Shown here piece after piece: positions 1 through 9,100 of a stretch of 64,000 nt of DNA (position 1 is its first letter; every line of letters starts with the position of its first letter). This stretch comes from Prolixibacteraceae bacterium (GTDB lineage Bacteria > Bacteroidota > Bacteroidia > Bacteroidales > Prolixibacteraceae). The notes beneath the pieces were generated by a model that saw nothing but the letters and a program-made list of their open reading frames with translations, searched no databases and was not told the origin of the DNA. The DNA lies in the NCBI GenBank assembly GCA_025355875.1, contig JANXYV010000051.1:1-64000 (forward strand), in the 5' to 3' direction. Position numbers and translations under genes: made by a program.

Positions 1-207
1 GTTGCCCCCCAGCAGAGCCCTTCTCCGCTTGACCAGACTAACCAAAGATAAAACAGGAACAACAAAAAAGTAAATTGAGTTATTAACAACCAAGTTGTCA
101 GTTCTATCTTTTTTGTCACCTATATTTATGAAATGACACCACCTGGACTTGAAACTTGAAACTTGGAACTATTTTAATAAAATAACAACCACTAAAATAA
201 CAATATC
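1..207. other. Gene-free left edge
   Basis: No convincing coding region is visible. A reading frame from 149 runs into the real gene at 208 in another frame and is its shadow. I see no clear TAnnTTTG promoter box; the stretch is AT-rich and probably carries the leader of the 208 gene. Confidence 0.4.
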
Positions 208-1200
208 ATGGGCAGACCAGTCACGTTATTTACCGGCCAATGGGCCGATCTTACCTTTGAAACCATTTGCGAAAAAGCGCTTGAGTTTGGCTACGATGGC
301 CTCGAACTTTGCACCTGGGGCGACCATATGGAAATAGACAAAGCCGATCAGGCCTATTGCGATGCACGCAAAGAAACGCTTGCCAAATACGACCTTCAGC
401 TTTTTGCCATTTCAACCCATTTGGTTGGACAGTGTGTTTGTGATTTAATCGACGAACGCCACAAAGGCATCCTTCCCGACTACATCTGGGGCGATGGCGA
501 TCCGGAAGGAGTTCGCCAACGTGCAGCAGCTGAAATCATTAAAACCGGAGAAGTTGCCAAAATGCTGGGACTCGACACGGTTATTGGTTTTACCGGAAGC
601 TCAATTTGGCACATGCTGTATTCCTTCCCGGCCGTCAGTCAGGAACTGATCGACAAAGGTTACGCCGATTTCGCCAGACGCTGGATTCCGATTTTGGATG
701 AATACCAGAAAATGGGCGTCAAATTTGCGCTCGAAGTTCACCCGACCGAAATTGCCTTTGACATCGCCACAGCCCGTCGTGCATTGAAAGCACTGAATTA
801 TCATCCGGCATTCGGATTTAATTACGACCCAAGCCACCTTGGATATCAAGGTGTTGACTATGTAAAATTCATTTACGAATTTTCCGACCGCATTTTCCAT
901 GTTCATATGAAAGATGCTTATTGGAGCGATCATCCGATGGAAATCGGTGTTTTCGGCGGCCATACTGATTTTGGAGACAACCGTCGTTACTGGAACTTCA
1001 GGAGTTTGGGCCGTGGAAAAATCGATTTTGAAAACATCATCCGTGCATTGAACGACATCAAATACCAGGGACCACTTTCAGTAGAATGGGAAGACAGCGG
1101 CATGAACCGCGAAGCCGGGGCTGTTGAGGCTTGCGATTTTGTTCGTTACAGCGACTTCGATCCTTCGGATGTAGCTTTCGACGATGCTATGCAGAAATAG
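208..1200 (+). CDS. Sugar phosphate isomerase/epimerase-type TIM barrel (xylose isomerase-like)
   Basis: 330 aa, no signal peptide, so cytoplasmic. The fold is inferred from the AP-endonuclease-2/xylose-isomerase-like pattern. Candidate metal ligands are a Glu in ALEVHPTE (about residue 177), the Asp/His of NYDPSHL, HVHMKDA, and the last strand SVEWEDSG. Length is normal for the family. It is followed after 107 bp by a Tat-exported Gfo/Idh/MocA oxidoreductase, a pairing common in Bacteroidota and often linked to metabolism of oxidised (for example 3-keto) sugars. Substrate cannot be read from the sequence. A hairpin with a T-run lies just downstream, so the two genes may be partly uncoupled. 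ATG at 208 is the first start compatible with the domain. Confidence 0.85.
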   Translation: MGRPVTLFTGQWADLTFETICEKALEFGYDGLELCTWGDHMEIDKADQAYCDARKETLAKYDLQLFAISTHLVGQCVCDLIDERHKGILPDYIWGDGDPEGVRQRAAAEIIKTGEVAKMLGLDTVIGFTGSSIWHMLYSFPAVSQELIDKGYADFARRWIPILDEYQKMGVKFALEVHPTEIAFDIATARRALKALNYHPAFGFNYDPSHLGYQGVDYVKFIYEFSDRIFHVHMKDAYWSDHPMEIGVFGGHTDFGDNRRYWNFRSLGRGKIDFENIIRALNDIKYQGPLSVEWEDSGMNREAGAVEACDFVRYSDFDPSDVAFDDAMQK

Positions 1201-1232
1201 TTTTAAGTTCCAGATTTCAAATTTCAAGTTGG

Positions 1233-1271
1233 CTGATCCGATGAACTTTCAGGTCATCGGATCAGTTTTTT
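1233..1271 (+). terminator. Rho-independent terminator-like hairpin
   Basis: A 12-bp stem (CTGATCCGATGA with TCATCGGATCAG) with a 9-nt loop is followed by six T. It sits between the TIM-barrel gene and the oxidoreductase gene and could attenuate read-through. Confidence 0.6.
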
Positions 1272-1307
1272 ATCAAAATATAACATCAGAATTCTAATAC
1301 TCTAAAA

Positions 1308-2624
1308 ATGACCAATAGAAGAAATTTCCTGAAAACATCGACCACAGCTGCAGTCGGGTTGAGCCTTGCTGCTGCCATGCCATTACCTATGAGCGCCTGT
1401 GTAGGTGCCAACGATAAACTTCGTTGCGGAGTAATTGGTGTGAATGGAATGGGATTTGCCGATCTGGCCGCTTTTCTTCGCCAGAAAAACACAGAATGCG
1501 TTGCCATTTGCGATGTCGATAGCAATGTACTCAACAAACGCGCCGCTGAAACCGAAAAAGCACAGGGATTTAAACCTCGTTTATATAGCGATTATCGCAA
1601 GTTGATCGAAGACAAAGACGTGGATGTAGTAATCATCGGAACTCCCGACCACTGGCATTGTTTGCCCATGGTTGAAGCCTGCCAGGCCGGAAAATATGTT
1701 TACTGCGAAAAGCCTCTGGGCAATTCCATCGAGGAAATCAACATCATGGAACGTGCCGCCAACAAATACAATTCGGTGGTTCAGGTGGGAATGTGGCAAC
1801 GTTCCGATCCGCATTGGATGGCTGCAGTTGACTTTGTCAAATCGGGCAAGCTAGGAAAAATCCGCACGGTTCGTACCTGGGCATACCAGGGATGGATGGA
1901 ACCTGTTCCGGTAAAACCTGATGGCGAAGCCCCGGCAGGAGTTGATTATGATTTCTGGCTCGGACCTGCTAAAAAACGTCCTTTCAATCCGAATCGTTTC
2001 CATTTCAACTTCCGGTGGTTTTATGACTATGCCGGTGGTTTGATGACCGACTGGGGCGTTCATATCATCGACTATGGTCTTTTCGGAATGGGCGATCCTT
2101 CTCCAAAGTCAATCATGTCGATGGGTGGAAAATATGCCTATCCTTTTGATGCGGCCGAAACTCCTGATACGCTTCAGGCTTTGTTCGAATTCGATGGTCA
2201 TACCATGTTGTGGGATCATGGAACAGGAATTGATGCCGGATATTATGGCCGGAATCATGGTGTTGGCTATGTTGGAAACAACGGTACACTTGTGGTGGAC
2301 CGCGACGGATGGGAAGTTATTCCTGAACGAAAGAAAAATGCCGACCTGATGGAACGGGTACCTTTGCAAAAGGGAACCGGTAAAGGTCTTGATTATCATA
2401 TGGCCAATTTCATCGATGGGATCAAAAGACATAACCGAAACCTGAACGCCAGCATTACCATTGCTGCAAACACTGCAAGGGTAGCCCATCTGGGAAATAT
2501 CGCCCTGCGTACCGGCCGTCGTCTCTACTGGGATTCGAAAGCCAGCAAATTCATCAACGACGAAGAAGCCAATAAATTTTTGGTCCCTCAATATCGGGCT
2601 CCATGGGTCTTGCCTAAGATTTAA
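1308..2624 (+). CDS. Gfo/Idh/MocA family oxidoreductase, Tat-exported
   Basis: 438 aa. The N-terminus is a twin-arginine signal (TNRRNFLKTSTTAAVGLSL) followed by a hydrophobic stretch and a small-residue region. The Rossmann dinucleotide-binding motif reads GVIGVNGMGFADL, and EKPLGNSIEE is the family EKP motif; the C-terminal part is the usual alpha/beta domain. A tight NAD(P)(H)-dependent oxidation or reduction of a sugar in the periplasm is expected from the family. It is a homologue of the minus-strand oxidoreductase at 5333-6667 (both end in YR.PW.LPKI). Convergent with the DoxX fusion gene, with a strong hairpin between them. Confidence 0.88.
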   Translation: MTNRRNFLKTSTTAAVGLSLAAAMPLPMSACVGANDKLRCGVIGVNGMGFADLAAFLRQKNTECVAICDVDSNVLNKRAAETEKAQGFKPRLYSDYRKLIEDKDVDVVIIGTPDHWHCLPMVEACQAGKYVYCEKPLGNSIEEINIMERAANKYNSVVQVGMWQRSDPHWMAAVDFVKSGKLGKIRTVRTWAYQGWMEPVPVKPDGEAPAGVDYDFWLGPAKKRPFNPNRFHFNFRWFYDYAGGLMTDWGVHIIDYGLFGMGDPSPKSIMSMGGKYAYPFDAAETPDTLQALFEFDGHTMLWDHGTGIDAGYYGRNHGVGYVGNNGTLVVDRDGWEVIPERKKNADLMERVPLQKGTGKGLDYHMANFIDGIKRHNRNLNASITIAANTARVAHLGNIALRTGRRLYWDSKASKFINDEEANKFLVPQYRAPWVLPKI

Positions 2625-2644
2625 CTTTGAAAACGTAACCATGC

Positions 2645-2679
2645 AAAAAGGTCAGGATCGCAACATCCTGACCTTTTTT
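2645..2679. terminator. Bidirectional terminator
   Basis: A perfect 14-bp stem (AAAAAGGTCAGGAT) with a 6-nt loop and A/T runs on both sides lies between two convergent genes ending at 2624 and 2706. It should work in both directions. Confidence 0.8.
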
Positions 2680-2705
2680 ATGAAACATTGAATTGGTTCT
2701 CCAAA

Positions 2706-4262
2706 TTACCCGTACCATTGCCTGACACGCTTGGTTTTATTCAGGCAGTTGATAGCGATGTTCACATTGTTGACGATCTGGAAGTCGAACATTCCGACGC
2801 AAATAAAATCAGCTCCGTTATCGTAGGCCCACTGGAAACCATCCTGTGGCTGGATTGCTCCGGCTGCCAAAACCTTGAATCCCATTACCGGAACGGTAGC
2901 TTTGCTCACGAATTCCACTGTTCGTTCAGGGAAAAGGCAGAACATATTATTGTGGAACCGGTTGTGGTCCAGGTATTCTTTTCCGTCAACCTCAAACGGA
3001 AACCGGTTTTCACGCGGATGTGCCGACCAATACTGATCGTGGTGCATGGTTTTCATGTAATAATCCGGAATGATTCCCTGATCGGCGCAGGCAATGAGCG
3101 ATTCCACCGAATGTGCAGCCAACCCTGCCGTATAGCCTTGTTTCCGGATGTGGTCGATCATTTCGTGGATCACTTCAATCCGGTTGTCGCGCACCAGCCA
3201 GTCGCACCAGTTTCCCTGTACCTGAATAATATCAGCCCCAAAATCGATGGCTTTATCAATGAATTCATAGTAAAGCTTCTTCTCGGTGGAAGGTCCGACT
3301 CCCGATAGTTTGGTATTATCCAAATGAGGATGAACCTGGGAGATAACCTTGATTTTACTTCCGGTCATCTTTTTGTATTTAGCCAGTAAAGGATTGGACG
3401 GATAACCAATGTTGATGGTATTAATCCCGGCATTTTCAGCCAGCATCAGTGTTTCGTAAACTTTTTGTTCAGTGTTATACGCCTTGAAAAGAGTATCGGT
3501 ATAGATTAAATCGCGGGCATGAGACCATCCTCCGATCAGGTTTCCGCCGGCAATCAAACGGCTGACTTCGTGTTTTCCAATTTTACCTTTGGGCAATTCA
3601 CCTTTCAGTTGATTCAGAGCCAATTGCTTCACCTGAATCGTTGCACCCGACATCACATCAACTCCATAGGTTTTAATGTTGCTTAATGCGCCCCAGCCCA
3701 TGGCTCCTAATATTGGAAGGGTGGCGAGGTTTTTCAACGCTTCACGACGCGATGAACTGCTTTCTGAATCCGGAATGATCGACTTTTTACGATTTTGCCG
3801 GACAGATAGCAACGAATCGATGCCGAATCCCTTTTCAGCAAAAAAGAAAAGAAAGATAAGCACTGATGTTTCAATGAAAAGCCTGTCAACAATGAACAAG
3901 TGGCCCTCGGAAGCACTTATCAGCGGGTTGCCAAAAGGTGGATAGGCAAAATAATACAGTGTGAGCAGCAATGCCCCTGCCAGTGAAGCAAACCGACAGA
4001 ATAGCCCGATGAAAAGTGCCAGCCCGATGAATAACAATCCATACATGTTCAGAATATCGGTTATCTGTAGGATCGAAGGTGAATTTGCTATCGAATGGTA
4101 AAAACCAGAAAATAGACCGGAAGTATTCATTAAAAAAGATGATGCCGTCCAGTTCCCCTGCATGATTTTGGACAATCCTTCATAGAGAAAGTGCCATCCA
4201 ATGGCCACCCGGAGAATGGTAATGATATAGCGAAATCGTGAATTGGATCTATTTGTATTCAT
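2706..4262 (-). CDS. DoxX-like membrane domain fused to a TIM-barrel domain
   Basis: 518 aa. Residues 1 to about 150 form four hydrophobic helices with the DoxX pattern (RVAIGWHFLYEGLSKI near the start). A charged linker is followed at about 170 by SSRREALKNLATLPILG, which looks like an internal twin-arginine signal and would place the rest outside the cytoplasm. The C-terminal 300 residues look like a TIM barrel of the aldo-keto-reductase/aldolase type (GINTINIGYPSN, VISQVHPHLDN, GADIIQVQGNW, GADFICVGMFDFQ). Neighbours are a TIM-barrel isomerase and a Gfo/Idh/MocA protein on the same strand, so a role in periplasmic oxidised-sugar metabolism is plausible. The exact reaction is unknown. Confidence 0.75.
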   Translation of the reverse strand: MNTNRSNSRFRYIITILRVAIGWHFLYEGLSKIMQGNWTASSFLMNTSGLFSGFYHSIANSPSILQITDILNMYGLLFIGLALFIGLFCRFASLAGALLLTLYYFAYPPFGNPLISASEGHLFIVDRLFIETSVLIFLFFFAEKGFGIDSLLSVRQNRKKSIIPDSESSSSRREALKNLATLPILGAMGWGALSNIKTYGVDVMSGATIQVKQLALNQLKGELPKGKIGKHEVSRLIAGGNLIGGWSHARDLIYTDTLFKAYNTEQKVYETLMLAENAGINTINIGYPSNPLLAKYKKMTGSKIKVISQVHPHLDNTKLSGVGPSTEKKLYYEFIDKAIDFGADIIQVQGNWCDWLVRDNRIEVIHEMIDHIRKQGYTAGLAAHSVESLIACADQGIIPDYYMKTMHHDQYWSAHPRENRFPFEVDGKEYLDHNRFHNNMFCLFPERTVEFVSKATVPVMGFKVLAAGAIQPQDGFQWAYDNGADFICVGMFDFQIVNNVNIAINCLNKTKRVRQWYG

Positions 4263-4329
4263 ATTCTTGGATTTGTCAGGTTATTAGAAATCAGTCTGTT
4301 TGTTGGAGATTGGAAATTTTAGAATTTGG

Positions 4330-5187
4330 TTAAAACTTTAAATTCTTCAGGTATTCGGCACTCGATTTCAGGCACTCGATTCCATCCTTTTCTCCATCTT
4401 TTTCGACGATGTAATGACGAATTCCCTGATCCCAGGCTTCGCGGAAGATCGGCCTGAAATCGATGATTCCGGAACCGGGACAGGCAAAGGATTTTTCAGA
4501 AGTCGAATCCATGTCCTTCACATGAAGGATTTCGTAACGCCCAGGATATTTCTTCAGGAATTCCAGTGGATCGGCCCCGCCTTTTTTAACCCAATACAGA
4601 TCCATCTCTGTTTTAACGGTGGCCGGATCGGTATTTTTCATCAGGAGATCGAATGGAAGTCCTTCAGAAGTTGCCTTCTGGAATTCCCAGTTGTGGTTGT
4701 GCCAGCAGAATTTAATTCCGCCCTTTTTACTGGCTGCTCCCAGTTTGTTCAGATTTTCGGCGGCAGTTTTAGCTTCGTCAGCAGTGATGTTTTTGGCATC
4801 TGTCAGCCATGGCCAATAGCAAACCCAGTATTTTTTACCCGATTCAAGCGCTTTCGCGATTTTTTTGTCGGTGTCCTTGAGCATGTCGCCCATGGACGAT
4901 CCTCCGGCGAAAGGATTCATGCCCAGATTTTTGCAGACCGATTTAAACTCGGAAAGCGATTTTCCCATGAAATCGCCAAATTCCATTTCCGTGTATCCTT
5001 GTTTGGCAAGTTTCTCGAGTGTTCCTTTCCAATCCTCTTTCAGGAAATTCTCTACGATTCCGGAAATGAACCCGATTTTTTCGAGTTTGTCTGCTTTTTT
5101 CTCAAAAGCCCATAAAGGGATTCCGGAAGATACTCCGATGGCTGAAACTCCAAGAGTAGTAATAAATTGACGGCGGTTGGTATTCAT
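4330..5187 (-). CDS. Sugar phosphate isomerase/epimerase-type TIM barrel, exported
   Basis: 285 aa from ATG at 5187. The N-terminus NTNRRQFITTLGVSAIGV is a Tat-type signal. The frame is open further upstream to 5580, but that extension crosses a repeat-rich leader and the 3' end of the next gene, so it is rejected. The barrel shows TEMEFGDFMGKS, FCWHNHNWEF, KTEMDLYWVKKGG and EILHVKDMD, the typical Glu/His/Asp metal set of xylose-isomerase-like sugar epimerases. Together with the oxidoreductase just upstream (5333-6667) and the DoxX fusion downstream (gap 67 bp) it forms a probable operon. Confidence 0.85.
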   Translation of the reverse strand: MNTNRRQFITTLGVSAIGVSSGIPLWAFEKKADKLEKIGFISGIVENFLKEDWKGTLEKLAKQGYTEMEFGDFMGKSLSEFKSVCKNLGMNPFAGGSSMGDMLKDTDKKIAKALESGKKYWVCYWPWLTDAKNITADEAKTAAENLNKLGAASKKGGIKFCWHNHNWEFQKATSEGLPFDLLMKNTDPATVKTEMDLYWVKKGGADPLEFLKKYPGRYEILHVKDMDSTSEKSFACPGSGIIDFRPIFREAWDQGIRHYIVEKDGEKDGIECLKSSAEYLKNLKF

Positions 5188-5200
5188 CGTTTTTAGATTT

Positions 5201-5332
5201 AAAGCCCCTCTCCAACCTCTCCCCAAAAGGGAGAGGCTTAATCGGCAGAGGTTCTGAGATTTATTGGATAAATGCAGATCTTTTAATGAGCTCTTTAAGC
5301 CCACTCTTTCGGAGGGGGTTTGGGGGAGGCTT
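5201..5332. repeat. Intergenic palindromic repeat pair
   Basis: Two imperfect inverted repeats of the AGCC-CTCTCC / GGGAGAGGCTT kind occupy 5201-5240 and 5297-5332. A related sequence is at 12883-12936. These look like the short pyrimidine-rich palindromes dispersed in many Bacteroidota genomes. This one sits in the leader between two genes of one operon. Confidence 0.55.
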
Positions 5333-6667
5333 TTATATTTTAGGCAAGGCCCAGGGTTTTCGGTATTCAGGAACAATGTACTGATTGGCTTTTTCTGAAT
5401 TGGAGAATTTACCTTTGGCTTCATCCCAAAGTAAAAGATTTTCGCCCGAGCGGACGGCAATGTTGGCACTGTGTGCAGCAACTGCGACCGCACGTCCGAT
5501 TTCCGGTGTACAAACCGGTTTCTGTCTCGACTTAACGCAATCGATAAAATTTCGGGCATGTTCCTGATGATTTTCTCCACCCTTATTCGATTCTTCTGCT
5601 TCGATCTTTGCTTTTTTCTCTTCTTCGTTCCACTGTGGAATCACTTTATATCCGCTACGGTCGACCACTATGGTTCCCAAATCGCCGATAAATTCCATTC
5701 CATATGGCTTGTTCCAGGGACCATTCTGGATTCCGGCAGTGTGTTGCCAGGTAATCTGGTAATCGTCCATCTCAAAAATCACCGACATGGTGTCGTAAGT
5801 TTCGTGGGCATTTTGTTTGAACGAAAGATTTGCTCCGGAAGCCAGAATCTTCCTGGGAGGTGTGGTCACGTCTTTGGCCCACAGAGCCATGTCGATCAGG
5901 TGAACGCCCCAGTCGGTCATCAACCCTCCGCCGTAATTCCAAAACATTCGCCAATCACCGTGAAACCGGGTTGGATTGAAGGTTCGCAAAGGAGCAGGCC
6001 CGAGCCACATATCATAATCCACACTGGCCGGAACCGGTGAATCAGGAGCAACCGGCATTCCGACTCCGTAGTTGAAATTTCCCCAGATGTTTACTTTTCT
6101 CAGGGTGCCAATGTGCCCTGTTTTGATCATCTGGTTGATTTTATTCCAGTGCGCTCCGCTGCGCTGTTGCTGCCCTACCTGAACCACTCGGTTGTAGCGG
6201 TTTGCAGCTTTAACCATCAGGTTGCATTCTTCAATGCTGTTTGCCATCGGCTTTTCAACATAAACATCCAAACCAGCTTCGCAGGCATTTACCATCGGGA
6301 GGCAATGCCAGTGATCCGGAGTTCCAATTACGACTGCATGCAAGTCCTTATTTTCAAGGAGTTTCCGGTAATCGCCATACAGTTTGGGCTTTTGATTGTA
6401 ATCTTTTAGGATTTCCGCAGCTTTTTCATTCAGCACATTCTGGTCGATATCGCAAAGTCCAATGCACTTTACTCCGGGAATGTTGAGATGATTTTTCAGG
6501 TCGCCGAACCCCATATTTTTACAGCCAATAAGTGCAATGTTGATTTGGTCGCTGGGGGTGACCATTTTTTGAGCTGCCCGGAGTCCTCCGGGAATACTGC
6601 TGGCAATTCCCAGACCGGCGGTAGCAGCCATCGAATTGAGGATAAATGTTCTTCGGTTTGTAGTCAT
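5333..6667 (-). CDS. Gfo/Idh/MocA family oxidoreductase, Tat-exported
   Basis: 444 aa with twin-arginine signal TTNRRTFILNSMAATAGLG. Rossmann motif ALIGCKNMGFGDL, family motif VEKPMANSIEE, and a conserved GGGLMTDWGVHLIDMALW block. It is similar along its length to the plus-strand protein at 1308-2624, including the C-terminal YRKPWALPKI, so the two are paralogues. Expected role: NAD(P)-linked sugar oxidation or reduction in the periplasm. It is the first gene of a probable three-gene minus-strand operon with the TIM-barrel and DoxX-fusion genes. Confidence 0.88.
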   Translation of the reverse strand: MTTNRRTFILNSMAATAGLGIASSIPGGLRAAQKMVTPSDQINIALIGCKNMGFGDLKNHLNIPGVKCIGLCDIDQNVLNEKAAEILKDYNQKPKLYGDYRKLLENKDLHAVVIGTPDHWHCLPMVNACEAGLDVYVEKPMANSIEECNLMVKAANRYNRVVQVGQQQRSGAHWNKINQMIKTGHIGTLRKVNIWGNFNYGVGMPVAPDSPVPASVDYDMWLGPAPLRTFNPTRFHGDWRMFWNYGGGLMTDWGVHLIDMALWAKDVTTPPRKILASGANLSFKQNAHETYDTMSVIFEMDDYQITWQHTAGIQNGPWNKPYGMEFIGDLGTIVVDRSGYKVIPQWNEEEKKAKIEAEESNKGGENHQEHARNFIDCVKSRQKPVCTPEIGRAVAVAAHSANIAVRSGENLLLWDEAKGKFSNSEKANQYIVPEYRKPWALPKI

Positions 6668-6772
6668 TTTGAGTTAATTAGTTGGTTTGATTTTTTCTTG
6701 CTTAAATATACAATCAAATTTCAGATTGTAAGATCAGGAACGCAAAAAATCAAAGGAAACCTCCAAACTGAA

Positions 6773-9100
6773 TCAGATGGCGACTCCTTCCATCGATTTT
6801 TCGAGTTCTTCGGCTTGCTGAAGGAATTGAGTGACCGATAATTCTCTGAAATAAATGAGCCCGTGGGTTGCCCTCACGAGCGGCCTTTCGTGCTGATAGA
6901 AGAAGTTTTTCCCAAGCAGAAGCTGGATCTGCTTGAGCTGCTCAACCCAAACCCGCTGTGTGAGTTTACTAAATTTGCCATCGAGCTGGTAACTTGGGAA
7001 TGATGCATTGACCTGACTCAGATAGCAGTCGGTGAACGACGAATCGAGAATAGCCAAAGCATTTAGCGATACTGGTGCAATCACTTCAGTATCTGCCGGG
7101 TGGTAACGAAACCAAACATTGCGGTAACCAATGATCCGGAGTTTCGATAAATCTTCCTCCTTCTTCCACTCTCTGACCGCAGCAGCAATGGCCTTCAATA
7201 CTTTGTAATGTGTATCGGGTCCGCTTCCTTCAGGATCCATAGCAAGACTGATCACGGTTGGCTTATGCTTCCTGAATTCTTCCAGGATAGGAATTATATC
7301 CCGCTTTTCGTCGGGCTGTTCAGTAAATAGATCTCCCTGGTAGAAACCAAGCCGGAGGTGGTGAACGTTTTTGACGGGTACGCCAAAATGAGCCCAAACC
7401 AATTCCTCTTCCATTTCCCTGATCATTCCTTTCAGTTTCTGAATTTCAGGTGGATTTTTGCTTCCGTCATAACTGTTTTTGAGAATTGAAAGTGTGTCGA
7501 CGATGTTGGTTACCAGCTCATCGGCATTTTTAACTTCCCAGATTTCAACCATAGCCCTTACCACCCGGTGGCAAACACCGCGGCGTTTTTCGGCTTCATT
7601 ACGGGCGGCCACACTATCGAGATAATGGTAGATATCCTTGTCCCACTTGTACTTATAACCTTCAGCAAAAAAATCAGGAAATTTGATCATCTCAATTTTG
7701 TCATTCCCGATCAGATTTAATGTTTCAGTCAATAAATCAATAATATATTGATTTATCACGGCGGTAAATCCGGAAGTCAAAACGGAAAAATGAAACTCGT
7801 TGCTGGCATCACGTAGCTGCCGGTTGGTATGGGGCATGATGCCCAACATGATGTCGTCATGGTGCGGGCCGGTATGGTAAAAAACCTGGTTCGACTCGCG
7901 TTCCATTCCTTTGTTGAACTTGGCGGTAATCGAATCAATGACCGTTTGAACAGTATTTTCATTCAGATTTGGAATCAACCTGCAATACCGGTCGTTCATA
8001 AGATCTTCTACTGTAATACGATGTCCGAATTTGTTGATTTTCGGGCAAAGGTCAATCACTGCCCGTTCTGTTTTCTGATGGGTCCATTCGCCGGACAGGT
8101 AATATTTATCAACACTGTCTGTCAGTTTCACTGCAGCTCCGTTGGTCATGTAAAAACGGCTGTTTGGCAGTTTGTGTAAACAGCTTGCAGGGTATTGGTT
8201 CGATGGTTCATTCTCGAGTGCGTCCCGAATCACATCTGCTTTGGCTTCCCCGGCTGCAAAAATAATAGCCAGAATGTCAGGATTATAGGTGATGGTTTCG
8301 AGTCCGATGGTGATCACAAGCCGGTTGCGGGAAACTTCAATCCCACCGAGGTCTCCTGCCGCAACCGCCTGCGTTTCAAAATTGGTTGCGGTAAGCCGGG
8401 TGGTCGAAAAATGATCGGTTCCGCGGGTATTGAATGCGATGTGACCGTCAGGTCCGATGCTAGTAAGGAATAATCCGATTCCTCCCTTTTCGCGTACTTT
8501 TTGTTCATACTCCGAACACCAGTCGTCAATGCTGAAAATAGACTTTTGCTGAAGTTTTTCCATAGCAGACCTGGCTTCGCGGAAACGTAAGGATAAATCG
8601 ATTTTCAAATCCGGAAATACTTCATGGTAAGTTTTTCCTTCAGATAGCGGGATTCGGTCTGAATTGATCATCAAGGCTTTGTTTGCATCTAGACCAAAGC
8701 CATTTAAGTAATAGTTTTCAACATAGTTGTAAAAACTATTATGCTGTTTTGACGAAATCGGATAAAATTCGTCCATCTGAACAAACTGAAGTCCGAGAAG
8801 ATCAGGCTTTTTTACTCCGGACAAGCCATAAGCATTCAGTAAATCCTGTCCTTTTTTATTGTCCCAGTTTTCCAGGAAGAAATGAGTGTACTTGATGAAA
8901 TATTCGGAGGTTTTCCCTGTTGGGAAACTGACTACACCAAATGGGTTTTGGGATACCCATTCCAGAAAGCGAAGAGATGCAAGCATTCCCAGCTTTGGAA
9001 AATTCTCAACAGTGATATATGGAATGCGTGAATTTATCTGTTCAATTCCTGCCTGATGCAGAAATATCTTTTCGACTTCGCTAAACAAAGTATTTCTCAT
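6773..9100 (-). CDS. NagB-like isomerase/deaminase fused to PIG-L-like deacetylase domain
   Basis: 775 aa, no signal peptide. The N-terminal 350 residues resemble glucosamine-6-phosphate deaminase (FPTGKTS substrate loop, FVQMDEFYPI near residue 128, LTSIGPDGHIAFN near residue 213). The second half carries HTGPHHDDIMLGIMPH (near residue 413), the metal-binding motif of PIG-L/LmbE N-acetylglucosaminyl deacetylases, and a conserved SLAMDPEGSGPDTHYK segment. A deacetylase and deaminase in one chain would suit amino-sugar catabolism, but the NagB half is divergent and may have lost or changed activity. A TAGATTTG box is present on the minus strand at 9166-9173 without a clear -33 element. Confidence 0.78.
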   Translation of the reverse strand: MRNTLFSEVEKIFLHQAGIEQINSRIPYITVENFPKLGMLASLRFLEWVSQNPFGVVSFPTGKTSEYFIKYTHFFLENWDNKKGQDLLNAYGLSGVKKPDLLGLQFVQMDEFYPISSKQHNSFYNYVENYYLNGFGLDANKALMINSDRIPLSEGKTYHEVFPDLKIDLSLRFREARSAMEKLQQKSIFSIDDWCSEYEQKVREKGGIGLFLTSIGPDGHIAFNTRGTDHFSTTRLTATNFETQAVAAGDLGGIEVSRNRLVITIGLETITYNPDILAIIFAAGEAKADVIRDALENEPSNQYPASCLHKLPNSRFYMTNGAAVKLTDSVDKYYLSGEWTHQKTERAVIDLCPKINKFGHRITVEDLMNDRYCRLIPNLNENTVQTVIDSITAKFNKGMERESNQVFYHTGPHHDDIMLGIMPHTNRQLRDASNEFHFSVLTSGFTAVINQYIIDLLTETLNLIGNDKIEMIKFPDFFAEGYKYKWDKDIYHYLDSVAARNEAEKRRGVCHRVVRAMVEIWEVKNADELVTNIVDTLSILKNSYDGSKNPPEIQKLKGMIREMEEELVWAHFGVPVKNVHHLRLGFYQGDLFTEQPDEKRDIIPILEEFRKHKPTVISLAMDPEGSGPDTHYKVLKAIAAAVREWKKEEDLSKLRIIGYRNVWFRYHPADTEVIAPVSLNALAILDSSFTDCYLSQVNASFPSYQLDGKFSKLTQRVWVEQLKQIQLLLGKNFFYQHERPLVRATHGLIYFRELSVTQFLQQAEELEKSMEGVAI

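Noticed and set aside
149-337. Short plus-strand frame overlapping the first TIM-barrel gene
   Set aside because: It overlaps 130 bp of a well-supported gene in another frame and has no protein-like features.
601-963. Long antisense frame within the first TIM-barrel gene
   Set aside because: Entirely inside a well-supported gene; composition is that of a shadow frame. The same holds for similar long antisense frames in asnS, GH115, GH92 and rpoN.
2087-2095. AATGGGCGA inside the Gfo/Idh/MocA gene
   Set aside because: It encodes part of a conserved GMGDP segment and is outside the island; one chance copy is expected in the window.
5188-5580. Upstream extension of the TIM-barrel gene at 4330-5187
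   Set aside because: The extension covers repeat DNA and the 3' end of the oxidoreductase gene; the Tat signal starts at the internal ATG (5187).
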